This document shows positions 7,524 through 16,738 of a stretch of DNA of 64,000 nucleotides, piece by piece. Origin of the DNA: a virus. The stretch spans positions 1-64,000 of IMG/VR virus record IMGVR_UViG_3300030107_008258. One strand, written 5' to 3'. The number at the start of each line of letters is the position of its first letter. Position 1 is the first letter of the stretch. The translations under genes were made by a program, and so were the position numbers. The notes beneath the pieces were generated by a model. It was not told the DNA's origin and ran no database searches. It saw only the letters and a program-made list of their open reading frames with translations.

Positions 7524-10147
7524 GCTTTTTTTATTTCGCTTAACTTCATATAAATTTTTTGATCTTGAACCTTGATTAAGTCGGCAAAAATGGTATCTCC
7601 ATCTTTTCGCATCCCTTTAACAATAACAATATTTCCTTTACTGGGGAGATTTCCTCCATTGGTATCACGGCAAATCTGAATATTATCTTTATGCTTATTA
7701 GTAAACATCATGACAGTGCATAAGCTAGACTCATCTTTGACTTGAATTTTAAGATAAGGGGTGCCCTTTTTGCTTTTTTTGGTTCCAAAACTGTCTTCCA
7801 CAGTTCCGATAAAATTAACACTAGACCGCTCGGCCTTGTCCAATGACTCTTCAACAGTTTCCAAGTGAGAATAATCCTTATGAACTTCTTTTAGTTTTTT
7901 ACCATGCGTATAACCCAGCAGTGCATTTTCGTAATACCAATTAGCAAAATCTTCATTAGCTTTATTTTTATTATAAATTTCCCTATAAGGAAGAAAGTGT
8001 TTTTTAATTGTACCGTATCGTGAATCTTTTATGATAGGTTTACCTTTTTCGTCCTTTAATTCTTCGTTCATTATTTTTACCACCTCTCTCAAATCGTAAG
8101 ACTTTCGAGAACCTACTTCAAATGCGCAGGTCTTTTCCTTGGCGGTTAAAAGATTCCATAGTTGAGCTTCTGCTACCATGTAGCTACGGGGCTTATTGAA
8201 TGTTCCGTCAAGTGCTCCAGCCTGTATGAGGGCAGATAAGATTCCTACTCCAATACCAGCTTCGTTTGCTCCTTGGAAAACTTCAAATTTATTAGAGTAT
8301 TGATCTTTAAAGGACTGAAGCTTTTCTATCGACTTTTCCGCGATTCCTTTAATAGACGTTAATCCAAACCGTAAGTTGTCGCCTTCAATAGAAAAATCCA
8401 TTGCAGACTTCATTAAATGTGGACCCAAAAGCTTAATATTAAACTTGGGTAGTTCTCGAGCTATTTTAGAAATTTCTGTCATTGGGTCTGGCTCGTAGCG
8501 CGTCATTTGTAATAACGCTAAAAAGAACTCTTGCGGATATTTAAATTTTAAAAATGTAGTTATCGCGGCTAAAGAAGCGTAGGATATTGAATGAGATTTA
8601 TTAAAAGAATAATTTGCTGAGTCTTCTAATACTTGCCATAAGATATCTCCAATCTCTTTTTCTAAATTATTTTCTTTAACTTTATCTTTAATCTTCTTTT
8701 TCCACTTCTTGACTTCATTAACTTTTTTCTTGCCTACTATACGACGAAGAATTTCCGCTTCATCAAGGGTAAAGCCAATCTTGTGAGCCATTTTCATCAT
8801 TTGCTCTTGATAAAGACATACGCCTCCTGTGCTTTTTAGTATGTCGTCAAAAAAAGGATGTATAGCTTCGTAAACATCATTATTTGTATAACTTGCAAAC
8901 TGGTCAACAAAAGCTAAAGCGCCGGGACGCGCTAACGCTAATACAGCACTGAGCTCTTCAAGATTTTTAGGTTTAACTTTGCGGCATACTTCATAGTTCG
9001 CATCGGCTTCAATCTGAAACAATCCATGGCGCTGTTTAAGGTCAAAAAGATTTTGATAAATAAAAGGGTCATCCAAGTCTACTTCATCGGGCTTTAATTC
9101 TATTCCTTTTGTCTTTTTTAAAATTTTACAGCAAGCATCAACTACTGATGCAGTTCTAAGCCCAAGCACATCTAGTTTCACGTTAGATATAGAAGACCAA
9201 TCCATATCGAATGACGAAACAGGCTCTTTGCTTGAGTCAAGCTCGCAAGGGCAACTCTCTACTAGCTTGTTATGGGAGAGTAATATAGCCGAAGGATGCA
9301 CTCCTTTATTTTTGACGAGCCCTCTAAGTTTGAGGGCGATTTTATAAACTTTAGGATTCTTATCACACCATTCAGCAAATTTAGGAACTTCGTCATAGGC
9401 TTCAGTTATGTCTTTTACTTTTCCGAAAACCTTAGGTATCAGCGCAGTGACTCCACTCATCTCCACCTCCTCCTTACCACCAAAAACTTTACCACATTCT
9501 TTCATAACAAGTTTACCGCTCAGTGTATTAAGGGTAAGTATTTTTGAAGTATTGCCGCTAAACTCCTCTTTTAAATATTTAAGAACCTCTTGCCGTCGAT
9601 AATAACAAACGTCAACGTCAACGTCACACATCAAAGAACCGTCTAAATAAGTTACCCCATCTACAACTTTCTTTTTTGCACGAGCTCTAGAAACAAATCT
9701 TTCGAAGAATAAATCATACTTTACTGGATCTATTTGAGTAATTTGCAAAAGGTATAAAACCATACTCCCTGCGGCTGACCCTCTCCCTAAACCAAGAGGA
9801 ATATCGTTTTCCCTACAATAAGAAACTACCTTCCAAACTAGAAGTATATATTCTGTAAAATCTAACTCTTGTAAAATTTCAAGCTCGTACTTTACTCTTT
9901 TGATATAGGTTTCTTTATTTTTATGCTCATTTAATTTTAACTCGGCAAATCTTTTTAAACAGATTTCTCTTAAAAAATCATAAGTATTAATATCGGAGTG
10001 AAGACCTAATCTTTTAATGTACCTCTCCTCGATGTGAAACTTTGGAAGCCTTACTCCATGGAGGGAGAGGTTCAAGTTGTGAAAACGGCTAGAAAAGCTA
10101 TTCTCCTCTTTTTTTTCTTTTTCTTTTAGGTTTTTTGATGTTTTCAT
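7520..10147 (-). CDS. dnaE: DNA polymerase III alpha subunit, catalytic part lacking the PHP domain
   Basis: 875 residues, shorter than the ~1,160 of bacterial DnaE because the PHP domain is encoded separately at 11034. The palm shows the C-family motifs GLGRGSAAGS (119-128), then CDVDVDV with catalytic D175 and D177, and VKLDVLGLRT with the third Asp, D326. The thumb/fingers region HPFFDDIL and GVCLYQEQMM is present, then a helix-hairpin-helix region (~590-650). An OB domain (~765-865) with VNFIGTVEDSF closes the protein. It copies the phage genome. Start ATG 10147 has GGAAGGGG upstream and overlaps the previous gene by 50 nt. Proofreading is supplied by the DnaQ-like gene at 10376. Confidence 0.93.
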   Translation of the reverse strand: MKTSKNLKEKEKKEENSFSSRFHNLNLSLHGVRLPKFHIEERYIKRLGLHSDINTYDFLREICLKRFAELKLNEHKNKETYIKRVKYELEILQELDFTEYILLVWKVVSYCRENDIPLGLGRGSAAGSMVLYLLQITQIDPVKYDLFFERFVSRARAKKKVVDGVTYLDGSLMCDVDVDVCYYRRQEVLKYLKEEFSGNTSKILTLNTLSGKLVMKECGKVFGGKEEVEMSGVTALIPKVFGKVKDITEAYDEVPKFAEWCDKNPKVYKIALKLRGLVKNKGVHPSAILLSHNKLVESCPCELDSSKEPVSSFDMDWSSISNVKLDVLGLRTASVVDACCKILKKTKGIELKPDEVDLDDPFIYQNLFDLKQRHGLFQIEADANYEVCRKVKPKNLEELSAVLALARPGALAFVDQFASYTNNDVYEAIHPFFDDILKSTGGVCLYQEQMMKMAHKIGFTLDEAEILRRIVGKKKVNEVKKWKKKIKDKVKENNLEKEIGDILWQVLEDSANYSFNKSHSISYASLAAITTFLKFKYPQEFFLALLQMTRYEPDPMTEISKIARELPKFNIKLLGPHLMKSAMDFSIEGDNLRFGLTSIKGIAEKSIEKLQSFKDQYSNKFEVFQGANEAGIGVGILSALIQAGALDGTFNKPRSYMVAEAQLWNLLTAKEKTCAFEVGSRKSYDLREVVKIMNEELKDEKGKPIIKDSRYGTIKKHFLPYREIYNKNKANEDFANWYYENALLGYTHGKKLKEVHKDYSHLETVEESLDKAERSSVNFIGTVEDSFGTKKSKKGTPYLKIQVKDESSLCTVMMFTNKHKDNIQICRDTNGGNLPSKGNIVIVKGMRKDGDTIFADLIKVQDQKIYMKLSEIKKA

Positions 10148-10346
10148 TTTTCCCCTTCCTCTCTTTTAATATATTTTTAATTTCTTTTAAAGAAGCGTCG
10201 AAGGTGTCTTCCGCTTCAGTATTGATGTTAAAAAATACATCCACTTTATTTTCTGACTTACCTTCACGCATGGTAATGACAAGATAATCAAGTCTTTCTT
10301 CATCCAACTTTTCTACTAAATCATAAACAAAATCTAAACTAGGCAT
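10098..10346 (-). CDS. Small hypothetical protein with basic tail, between exonuclease and polymerase
   Basis: 82 residues. The N-terminal ~60 residues form an acidic alpha/beta pattern (DEERLDYLVITMREGK, VDVFFNINTEAEDTFD). The last 20 are almost all Lys, Arg and Glu (KKPKRKRKKRGE), suggesting contact with nucleic acid or a partner. It overlaps the polymerase start by 50 nt and so is co-translated with it. Function unknown; a replisome accessory role is inferred from position only. Confidence 0.5.
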   Translation of the reverse strand: MPSLDFVYDLVEKLDEERLDYLVITMREGKSENKVDVFFNINTEAEDTFDASLKEIKNILKERKGKNENIKKPKRKRKKRGE

Positions 10347-10375
10347 TTATAAATTATAGATGCCTAATTAAATAT

Positions 10376-11041
10376 TTAAAAATCTATTTGATATTTTAAT
10401 TTTTCCCAAACTTTAAAATTTAACTCTAAATCCACTAAGGCATCGTGCAATTTTTTATAATCATGCTCAATATTGTTAGATTTCCCCAGCGCTCCTAAAG
10501 ATGTTTTCATGCCCTTTTTTCTAACGTTTAGCATTTTAATCTGAAAATCCAAAATGCTAGCTTCATTGGGCTTGTAAGGGTAATCTAACACAACAGACCT
10601 TGCAATGGAGAGCGTATCTAAAACTTTATAAGGAAGATGATCGTAAGGTTTTTTATATTTTTTATACCAATTTCTTAATAAAAAAATGTCAAATCCTAAA
10701 ATGTTATGACCCACTAGATAATCACATTCCTCTACCTGTTTATAAATAATTTCAAACCCTTCCTCTTCTGGGATACATTTTTGACGAAAACGAGTTTCTG
10801 AATATCCAGTTATATCGCGAGCTCCTTTCCCTATTTTAAGATCAGTATCCCATTTAAGATACAAATCATTACGGGATAGTTCGTTACTACAAATTTTTCC
10901 TTTTTCGTTCTTGGACGTTTCTATTAATATAGTCGCCACTTGCCATGGCAAATTAAGAGAATCGTGAAGGGCTAAATTAAAAGTTTCAAAATCCAAAAAA
11001 AGAAATTTCTTCTCTTGGAATCTTATTAAATGACTATCCAT
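10376..11041 (-). CDS. DnaQ-like 3'-5' exonuclease (proofreading)
   Basis: 221 residues, the usual size of a DEDDh exonuclease domain. The acidic residues are visible in order: D17 and E19 (FLFLDFETF), D118 (GHNILGFDIFLL), H199 and D204 (LHDALVDLEL). It should remove misincorporated bases for the split polymerase III alpha. It lies between the PHP gene and the polymerase gene, overlapping the PHP gene by 8 nt. This operon order, PHP-exonuclease-polymerase, suggests the three assemble as one enzyme. Confidence 0.85.
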   Translation of the reverse strand: MDSHLIRFQEKKFLFLDFETFNLALHDSLNLPWQVATILIETSKNEKGKICSNELSRNDLYLKWDTDLKIGKGARDITGYSETRFRQKCIPEEEGFEIIYKQVEECDYLVGHNILGFDIFLLRNWYKKYKKPYDHLPYKVLDTLSIARSVVLDYPYKPNEASILDFQIKMLNVRKKGMKTSLGALGKSNNIEHDYKKLHDALVDLELNFKVWEKLKYQIDF

Positions 11042-11798
11042 TTACGACCTCCGAATAACTTTCGTAACAAAACTCGTTTGAACACATTCCGTCAAAATTT
11101 GGTTTTTCCACCGACGTTCTTTTATTAATACATCTAAAAGTAAGGTAGGCGTCAAAATCTTTGCGGCTTTTGTAATAAATGCTTTTAGCAAGAAGCGTCT
11201 CGTATTTATCCCCGCAAAATTCTTTTATGGAAGAAGCCATGTCTTTATCTATAAGTGTGTCGTTATCTTCAATAAAAAAAACAGGATTAGTAAATGAAAA
11301 GTCAGGAATGCATTGGGAATCAGTATATTTATTATTGTAAAGAAAAGAATCGTAAAAAGGAATCGCCAGCATAAGGTCTTTAGTCCAGTAACTTTTTAAA
11401 GTTTTGAAATCCAAACGAGGCTCGTAATAGAAACCTTCTTGAGCGGCGAGTGTCCAGATTTTTATCAACTGTTTATAACCTTTGGCGTTTTTGACAAAAA
11501 TTATATTTTTAAAAGAGTTTTTTCTACCTTCTTCACTTTTTTCTGAATAATCGGGACAAAAAGTTAAGCGAATTCCAAATATTAATTTCTTATTTAAGTC
11601 TTTCGCGTGAGTATAAGCCTCTAGGAATCCAGCCATTGTATCTTCAACCAAAAAAATATCTTTTATTCCGGCTTCGTTAGCAATATCGAAAATCGAATCA
11701 GAGCTCCCATCAGTGGAAGATTCATCAGGCATATCCAAAGTAAGAATGGAGCGCCCAAGGCTGTAATGGCTTTTAAAAAGCGGTATTACCTCTTGCAT
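11034..11798 (-). CDS. DNA polymerase III alpha, stand-alone PHP-like domain
   Basis: 254 residues. The start IPLFKSHYSLGRSILTL aligns with the N-terminus of DnaE (the HxHSDYSxLDG region). IKDIFLVEDTMAGFLEAYTHAKDL then KLIFGIRLTF matches the LALTDxxxMxGxxxFYxxAxxxGIKPIIGxE stretch of the PHP domain. The metal-binding His and Asp residues are mostly lost, as in proteobacterial alpha subunits, so the role is probably structural. In ordinary bacteria this domain is fused to the polymerase now encoded at 7520. A near-perfect promoter (11807-11835) precedes it. Confidence 0.8.
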   Translation of the reverse strand: MQEVIPLFKSHYSLGRSILTLDMPDESSTDGSSDSIFDIANEAGIKDIFLVEDTMAGFLEAYTHAKDLNKKLIFGIRLTFCPDYSEKSEEGRKNSFKNIIFVKNAKGYKQLIKIWTLAAQEGFYYEPRLDFKTLKSYWTKDLMLAIPFYDSFLYNNKYTDSQCIPDFSFTNPVFFIEDNDTLIDKDMASSIKEFCGDKYETLLAKSIYYKSRKDFDAYLTFRCINKRTSVEKPNFDGMCSNEFCYESYSEVVNG

Positions 11799-11806
11799 AA
11801 GAAATG

Positions 11807-11835
11807 ATTGTAGTAGCCTTAGGCAAACATGTCAA
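11807..11835 (-). promoter_or_regulatory. Sigma70-type promoter for the polymerase operon
   Basis: TTGACA (11835-11830), a 17-nt spacer and TACAAT (11812-11807) on the minus strand. It lies at the 3' end of the preceding nuclease gene. The expected start is 11798-11801, at or next to the ATG at 11798, so the transcript should be leaderless. Confidence 0.75.
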
Positions 11836-12814
11836 GTATGTTATCTTGACTCATCCCTTTGTGGCGGGGGCATCCTTCGTATTGTTTCTTTTTAATCTCC
11901 TGCCCCTCCTTGAGCTTATTTTTAAGATCTCTTCTTTTTAGGGACTTGTGAATCTCGTTCCCTTCTTTATCTACAATTACGAAATAGGGGTAGGGATCAA
12001 TATATGGACATCTCCACTTTCCTATTTTACACATCCATGAATTTTTCTTAGTATCGTATGCGTAATTTGTGGTGGCTGTTTCCTCCGTGAAGTTGTTTAT
12101 TATTTGGAAGGAATGAGCTAGGTAATATTCTAACCCCCGAAGTTGATCTTTATTAAATTGAAGTTGCTGTAATGGGCTGCGAGGATGCCTTAAAAACTGA
12201 AATTCTACAGTAGGTTCATAACCCTCCCACTCTTTTTGAGCGGCTAAAGTATAAACCATAGCTTGCACGTTTGAGTGCAATTCTTCGCCGCGAAATTTAT
12301 ATTTACTACTTTTATAATCTACAATTTTAATTTTTTTACCCTTTTTATAAAGGATAGGTTTATCAATAAAACCTCTTATTTTATATTCGGGGTCTTTACT
12401 TTCTAGTAAGAACTCATGCTCCGGCTTATCTACTTTACCTCCCCATCCAAAAAAGTCACAATTTAAACCAACAACGATCATATCGTCTACTAACTCAGTG
12501 TTTTCTTCGTTAGTCATAGGTAAGTCAAAGCTGTTTTCCATTTGGATCAAATGTTTCATGACCATACGGTAGACGGCTTTACTCGCCCTTATAGTGCCTT
12601 CTTTAAAAATTTTATTAAAATGTTTTTTATGCTTCTTTTTAACCAGCATCTCGAACACTAAATGACATACGGTTCCTCGAAGGGCTCCTTCGTTTTGTTT
12701 TTGGGGGAGCTTTAGGTGGTAATTGCACCAATAAGACCAAGAACAAGTCTCGAGAGTTTTTAGCCTAGAGGCCGAGAGTATTTTTTCTTTTACATCTTTA
12801 GCTGTTTTTTCCAT
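11819..12814 (-). CDS. RecB/Cas4-like PD-(D/E)XK nuclease
   Basis: 331 residues with the PDDEXK_1 (RecB/AddB/Cas4) arrangement: LSASRLKTLETCSWSYWC at the start, GTVCHLVFE with H51, RGFIDKP with D151, KIVDYKSSK with D166 and K168, then the Gln motif (QAMVYTLAA, Q184). Cysteines C24, C262, C269 and C315 are spaced like the four ligands of an iron-sulfur cluster in Cas4 and AddB. Relatives are DNA exonucleases used in recombination and end processing. It overlaps the primase gene by 25 nt, placing it in the replication operon. Confidence 0.85.
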   Translation of the reverse strand: MEKTAKDVKEKILSASRLKTLETCSWSYWCNYHLKLPQKQNEGALRGTVCHLVFEMLVKKKHKKHFNKIFKEGTIRASKAVYRMVMKHLIQMENSFDLPMTNEENTELVDDMIVVGLNCDFFGWGGKVDKPEHEFLLESKDPEYKIRGFIDKPILYKKGKKIKIVDYKSSKYKFRGEELHSNVQAMVYTLAAQKEWEGYEPTVEFQFLRHPRSPLQQLQFNKDQLRGLEYYLAHSFQIINNFTEETATTNYAYDTKKNSWMCKIGKWRCPYIDPYPYFVIVDKEGNEIHKSLKRRDLKNKLKEGQEIKKKQYEGCPRHKGMSQDNILDMFA

Positions 12815-13689
12815 GTTACTATTTCGGAGGTATTCATACAGCCAAAGTCGTTTTTTGGCGGAAGATTGACCTGAAGTTGCTGGTCATCAAAGTAGTTTAG
12901 AAGATCTTTTTTTATGGTTTCTGAGGCATTGTTTCCTGCCCCATTAACGTCATCATTATTAAGGCTAATGCTAATTTTTTCCAGATTTAATGAGATTAAA
13001 ATTTGTTTTATCTTTGAAGAGGCGGTTAATCCGAAAAGAACTAATGTATTGCGAATTCCCGCTTCCCACAAAGAAAGCATATCGCCTATGCTCTCAATCA
13101 AAAAAACACTTTTTTGTTTTTTAATATAAGAATAATTATATTTAAAGGGGTAAATCCAAAGGCTTTTTTCACCCAGTAGTTTCCACTTCATAGGGCTTTG
13201 ATCGTAAAGGTCTCTCCCTGCAGCTCCTATTAACCTATCCATTTTATCAAACACGGGAAATACGTATCTATCTTTAAGCTTTCCATCTTCCATTATGCCG
13301 CTTTGAAAGGTTTTTAAAGTTTCTGAGGATACTCCTCTATCGTTCCAATACTTATAATTAGGAATAATACGATTTAAATTTTCTTTATTGAATATTTTTT
13401 GAGATTTTAATTTTTCCTTTACTCTTTTTACATCACTAAAATCAAATTTATTTTTTATGAAATCTTTAGCCTCATTTATATCCTTTAAGTTTAAGGTTAT
13501 TTTAACTAATTCTTCTAAATTTCCATATTTACTTGTTTTGAAATCAAACCAAAGACCGTTACTTTTTTTAATGCATAGTACGTTAGGGTTATCAGAATCC
13601 CTATAAAGAGGCTTTGCCCTGTATTCGTTGCCGCAGTCTCGAAGAGTATATCCTATTTCAGTGAGGATATCTTTTATTTCGTCACTCAT
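12790..13689 (-). CDS. DnaG-like primase with TOPRIM domain
   Basis: 299 residues. The TOPRIM domain is in the second half: SVFLIESIGDMLSLWEAG with E199 and D203, LVLFGLTAS, and ISLNNDDVNG with D246 and D247. RYVFPVFDKMDRLIGAAGR is the RNA polymerase-like segment before it. The N-terminal zinc-finger region is recognisable by layout (AKPLYRDSDNPNVLCI, GLWFDF) but lacks the CHC2 cysteines, so metal binding is probably lost. It should make RNA primers with the helicase, whose gene overlaps it by 4 nt. It is shorter than bacterial DnaG because the helicase-binding domain is missing. Confidence 0.85.
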   Translation of the reverse strand: MSDEIKDILTEIGYTLRDCGNEYRAKPLYRDSDNPNVLCIKKSNGLWFDFKTSKYGNLEELVKITLNLKDINEAKDFIKNKFDFSDVKRVKEKLKSQKIFNKENLNRIIPNYKYWNDRGVSSETLKTFQSGIMEDGKLKDRYVFPVFDKMDRLIGAAGRDLYDQSPMKWKLLGEKSLWIYPFKYNYSYIKKQKSVFLIESIGDMLSLWEAGIRNTLVLFGLTASSKIKQILISLNLEKISISLNNDDVNGAGNNASETIKKDLLNYFDDQQLQVNLPPKNDFGCMNTSEIVTWKKQLKM

Positions 13690-15191
13690 AGTAAAAAGTC
13701 GTCAGAATCCCCATCGTCTTGTTGAACGTTAAAAGACTGTTCTTCGTGTGCTATAATATCCACTAAGGAACCTTCCTCACTTACTTTAAAATTCTCGACC
13801 CTAAAATTGATAAAATTATTTACAAATTTCTCGCTAGTGGATTCTCTTCCATTAACGCTTTCTGTGACTCTTCTCCTCATTAAATCTTGATGCCCTGCGG
13901 CGTCTCTCCCTTGAAAACGGGTTTTAAGAGGAATTAGTTTGTGAGTGCCAAACCTTTCGCCGTCTAACGCTATTTCATCTAACGTCTTTCTTCTGAAAAT
14001 AGCTACAAAAGTAGCGAACCATTGGAGTCGATCAGAAAGGGATATAGCAGAGCTATCGTCTACGAGGCTACTAGAATTACGGTTAAAGCTTTCTCCTTGC
14101 CTATTCATCTGCATGGCGGTGATTAAAGGCGCGTTAACTTCCTCCGAAACTCTTTTGAGCTTATCTATCTTTTCGCCAATAGCTTGATGTTCCGCCCAGT
14201 TCTTGTCTACCCGTTCTCCAGTTAGTTTTACGTAATCGTAAGCAATTACGCACTTCTTTCCCCTTCCAACATGCTTCATGTGCCAGCGACGTATAAGAGC
14301 GCATATCTCATCTACATTTTTATTACGCACATGATAATGAAAATATTGATGCTTTTTAATTTCATTAAAATAGCCTCTTACTTTTTTTGTCATCTCCGCA
14401 TTATTTCGCCACTTTCCTGTTTCTAAATACCAGAGGGGAACCCCAGTATTAGCCGCAGCCATCCGAAACTGAATTTCCTCAGTAGTCATTTCTGTGTCCA
14501 AGACTAAAACAGGAACGTTATTTTTAATAGCTGCTCCAAGGCATAAATCATTTATGAAAGTAGTTTTTCCCTGCGCAGGACGAGACACTATCGCGTAAAC
14601 ATTACCGTCTCTTAAGCCTCCATAAAGACGATTAAATTCACCGTAAGTAGTAGAAAGACCAGTATCGTCAGTAGGATTATTTCCCCTTTCTTCAATTTTG
14701 AATTCTATTTCGTCAAAAACGTTTTCAGGACTATCGTCAAAACTATAGCTTGAGACTTTTTCGCTATAGATAGAATCGCATTTAGAAATTATTTCTTCTA
14801 GGTTGTCGTTTGAGCAAGACTTTGTGTGGTTTTTTATTTGCTCCGCGGTTTCAAAAAGCTCCCTGCGAATCCTGACTTTAACCAACTCTTTACACGCTTC
14901 TATTACAGCTTCTCGGGTGATTGGAGTATAACAAAGAGAGTTTATATATTCATAGATTTCTATATCATCTTTAGAAGCAATACCTAGATTTAAAATTTTA
15001 TTAGCTACTAAAACTTTATCTATCTTTTCTCCAGCAAGTGCCGAGTCTCTTACTACGCAAAATATAGTTTGATGAACGTCATGATAAAAATCTCCTGCGG
15101 TAATAAAAGAATCAATTTCTGATATAACGTCAGGATGCCTCAGGAGTCCAGAGAGTACATGCCTCTCCACCTGATTAGAAAATATGGGCAT
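13686..15191 (-). CDS. dnaB: Replicative DNA helicase, DnaB-like
   Basis: 501 residues with the two DnaB domains. The N-terminal helical domain begins VERHVLSGLLRHPDVISEI and includes DFYHDVHQTIF. The RecA-like ATPase domain has Walker A SRPAQGKT (203-210), Walker B VIAYDYVKL, and the arginine-rich region near KTRFQGRD. It unwinds DNA ahead of the phage polymerase. The C-terminus ends in a very acidic QQDDGDSDDFLL tail, similar to SSB tips. Overlap with the primase gene (4 nt) supports a shared primosome. Confidence 0.92.
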   Translation of the reverse strand: MPIFSNQVERHVLSGLLRHPDVISEIDSFITAGDFYHDVHQTIFCVVRDSALAGEKIDKVLVANKILNLGIASKDDIEIYEYINSLCYTPITREAVIEACKELVKVRIRRELFETAEQIKNHTKSCSNDNLEEIISKCDSIYSEKVSSYSFDDSPENVFDEIEFKIEERGNNPTDDTGLSTTYGEFNRLYGGLRDGNVYAIVSRPAQGKTTFINDLCLGAAIKNNVPVLVLDTEMTTEEIQFRMAAANTGVPLWYLETGKWRNNAEMTKKVRGYFNEIKKHQYFHYHVRNKNVDEICALIRRWHMKHVGRGKKCVIAYDYVKLTGERVDKNWAEHQAIGEKIDKLKRVSEEVNAPLITAMQMNRQGESFNRNSSSLVDDSSAISLSDRLQWFATFVAIFRRKTLDEIALDGERFGTHKLIPLKTRFQGRDAAGHQDLMRRRVTESVNGRESTSEKFVNNFINFRVENFKVSEEGSLVDIIAHEEQSFNVQQDDGDSDDFLL

Positions 15192-15195
15192 TTAT

Positions 15196-16455
15196 CTATT
15201 TATAAAAACGGTCTACTTTAAAGAAATAATCAAAAAGATTATCTGGAGCCTGCAAGCCCCCAATCGCTGTATATACAGCTAAACCCTTCTTAGCGCCAGC
15301 ATAAATTCCCCGATGAACGGTGGAGTTAGACCCCATCATGCGGCTAAGTTGTTCAAAACCGTGCTCAAGGCTGGATTGAGGTATGTTATCCAAAGATTCT
15401 TTATCACCTATAATGACACAAGCCGCAACGTTTCCTGTCGCCGCATCAACACCGGCAAGAATATTCTTGCGTAGGTTGTCTCTGACAGCATAAGAAATTC
15501 CAGTATCAGTAATATCTTTGATTGGCGTAGCGCCAAACATTATTATACCTGACGAAAATATTGTATCTAAATCCGCTTTGTCGAAAGTTGTATATGCTGA
15601 CTCCTTCGCCGAAATTTTGTTAAAAAGATGAAAGATAGAACAAATACTATTGTTAGCTGTACCCCAAAACTGGTTGACAGTTAATTTAGGATAAAGCTGT
15701 TTAATTTTTTCATTATCTAGTATAACTAAAGGTGACACTACTCCAGCTTTTTGGAGATCGACAACTTTAGTAACAGTCTTTTTGGAGTTTTCTTGAACTT
15801 TGATGCCTTCTCCACGAGTAGGTAAGGCAAGTATGCATCCTACTTTAGCATCTGTGTCTTTAGTCTCCTTGCCAAGAGATTGATTAAGATCATGGCATAT
15901 TTCCAAAACACGAGACACCCCTCCTGCTCCGGTTCCTCCACCAGCCCCAGCACAAACCAAAACTCTTTCGTAGCCTGTACCGAAAGTCTTTTTTAAGAAG
16001 TCGAGAATGTCTTCGTAGCGAGTTCTAAAAACTTCGTCCGCAGCGTCTGGATTTTTACCTGCTCCACCGTCACCGATTAAAAGTTTATTTTCATCCGGTA
16101 TTTTAATAAGGGATAAATCTTGTTGAGCGGTATTTATTACTCCTACTCGACGATAACCTAAATTCCAAAATGATTCTGCGAGACGCGAACCTCCCTGACC
16201 TACTCCAACAATAGCAAAATTAAAAGCTGCATCGTCAAAATTATCTTTTACCCCGTCTTCAACAGGCTCGTCATCTGGTAATGGAATATCGGGAAGGTCA
16301 ATCCCTAGATCCTCTACTTCAGAAGAAGGTTGAGTTTCTTCTGCCGGAGCAGACGCTAACGGATCGGTGGGGGGCGTATCGGGGGCCTCTCCGGCGGTTA
16401 GAGAAGGAGGCGTTCCTTCTTCGGGATAATAATCATTTATGCTTGTATCACTCAT
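15196..16455 (-). CDS. FtsZ/tubulin-family GTPase
   Basis: 419 residues from ATG 16455, which overlaps the previous stop; an upstream codon at 16488 would lie deep in that gene. Residues 1-75 are acidic and Pro-rich, probably disordered. The GTPase core follows: FAIVGVGQGGSRLAESFW (T1 region), GDGGAGKN (T3), GAGGGTGAGG at 170-179 (the tubulin signature). FDKADLDTIFSSGIIMFG at ~291 corresponds to the FtsZ T7 loop with its catalytic acidic residues (D292, D295). It looks closer to FtsZ/CetZ than to PhuZ of jumbo phages. It could form filaments that position phage DNA, as PhuZ and TubZ do, or interfere with host division. It lies between the helicase and recombinase genes. Confidence 0.85.
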   Translation of the reverse strand: MSDTSINDYYPEEGTPPSLTAGEAPDTPPTDPLASAPAEETQPSSEVEDLGIDLPDIPLPDDEPVEDGVKDNFDDAAFNFAIVGVGQGGSRLAESFWNLGYRRVGVINTAQQDLSLIKIPDENKLLIGDGGAGKNPDAADEVFRTRYEDILDFLKKTFGTGYERVLVCAGAGGGTGAGGVSRVLEICHDLNQSLGKETKDTDAKVGCILALPTRGEGIKVQENSKKTVTKVVDLQKAGVVSPLVILDNEKIKQLYPKLTVNQFWGTANNSICSIFHLFNKISAKESAYTTFDKADLDTIFSSGIIMFGATPIKDITDTGISYAVRDNLRKNILAGVDAATGNVAACVIIGDKESLDNIPQSSLEHGFEQLSRMMGSNSTVHRGIYAGAKKGLAVYTAIGGLQAPDNLFDYFFKVDRFYK

Positions 16456-16720
16456 CTTCTTCAAATCCTTCTTCGTCTTCTGGCGCAAAAGCTTGATCTA
16501 AGTTTTTAGAAAAACTAGAAGAATTCATTTGCTCCATTGCGTCAGACCAATGGCTGACTAGATATTGCAAAGACATCGCATTTCTTTCGTCTTCAGCTTT
16601 AGAATATACTTGTGGATTACCGTTTTCATCAAAATTGAAAAGCATAAAGCCTCCACATGACCATTCGCTTAATTGGTCTAAAATGCTATCTGGTATCCTA
16701 TTTGTCTCCTTAATAATCAT
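16448..16720 (-). CDS. Small acidic hypothetical protein upstream of the FtsZ-like gene
   Basis: 90 residues, with a very acidic end (APEDEEGFEEDE). There is no clear motif; residues 20-60 may be a small alpha/beta unit (GGFMLFNFDENGNPQVYS). It overlaps the GTPase start by 8 nt, so the two are translationally coupled and the product may be its partner or regulator. It has no resemblance to the helix-turn-helix of TubR. Function unknown. Confidence 0.5.
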   Translation of the reverse strand: MIIKETNRIPDSILDQLSEWSCGGFMLFNFDENGNPQVYSKAEDERNAMSLQYLVSHWSDAMEQMNSSSFSKNLDQAFAPEDEEGFEEDE

Positions 16721-16738
16721 ATTTATTATTACACTATT

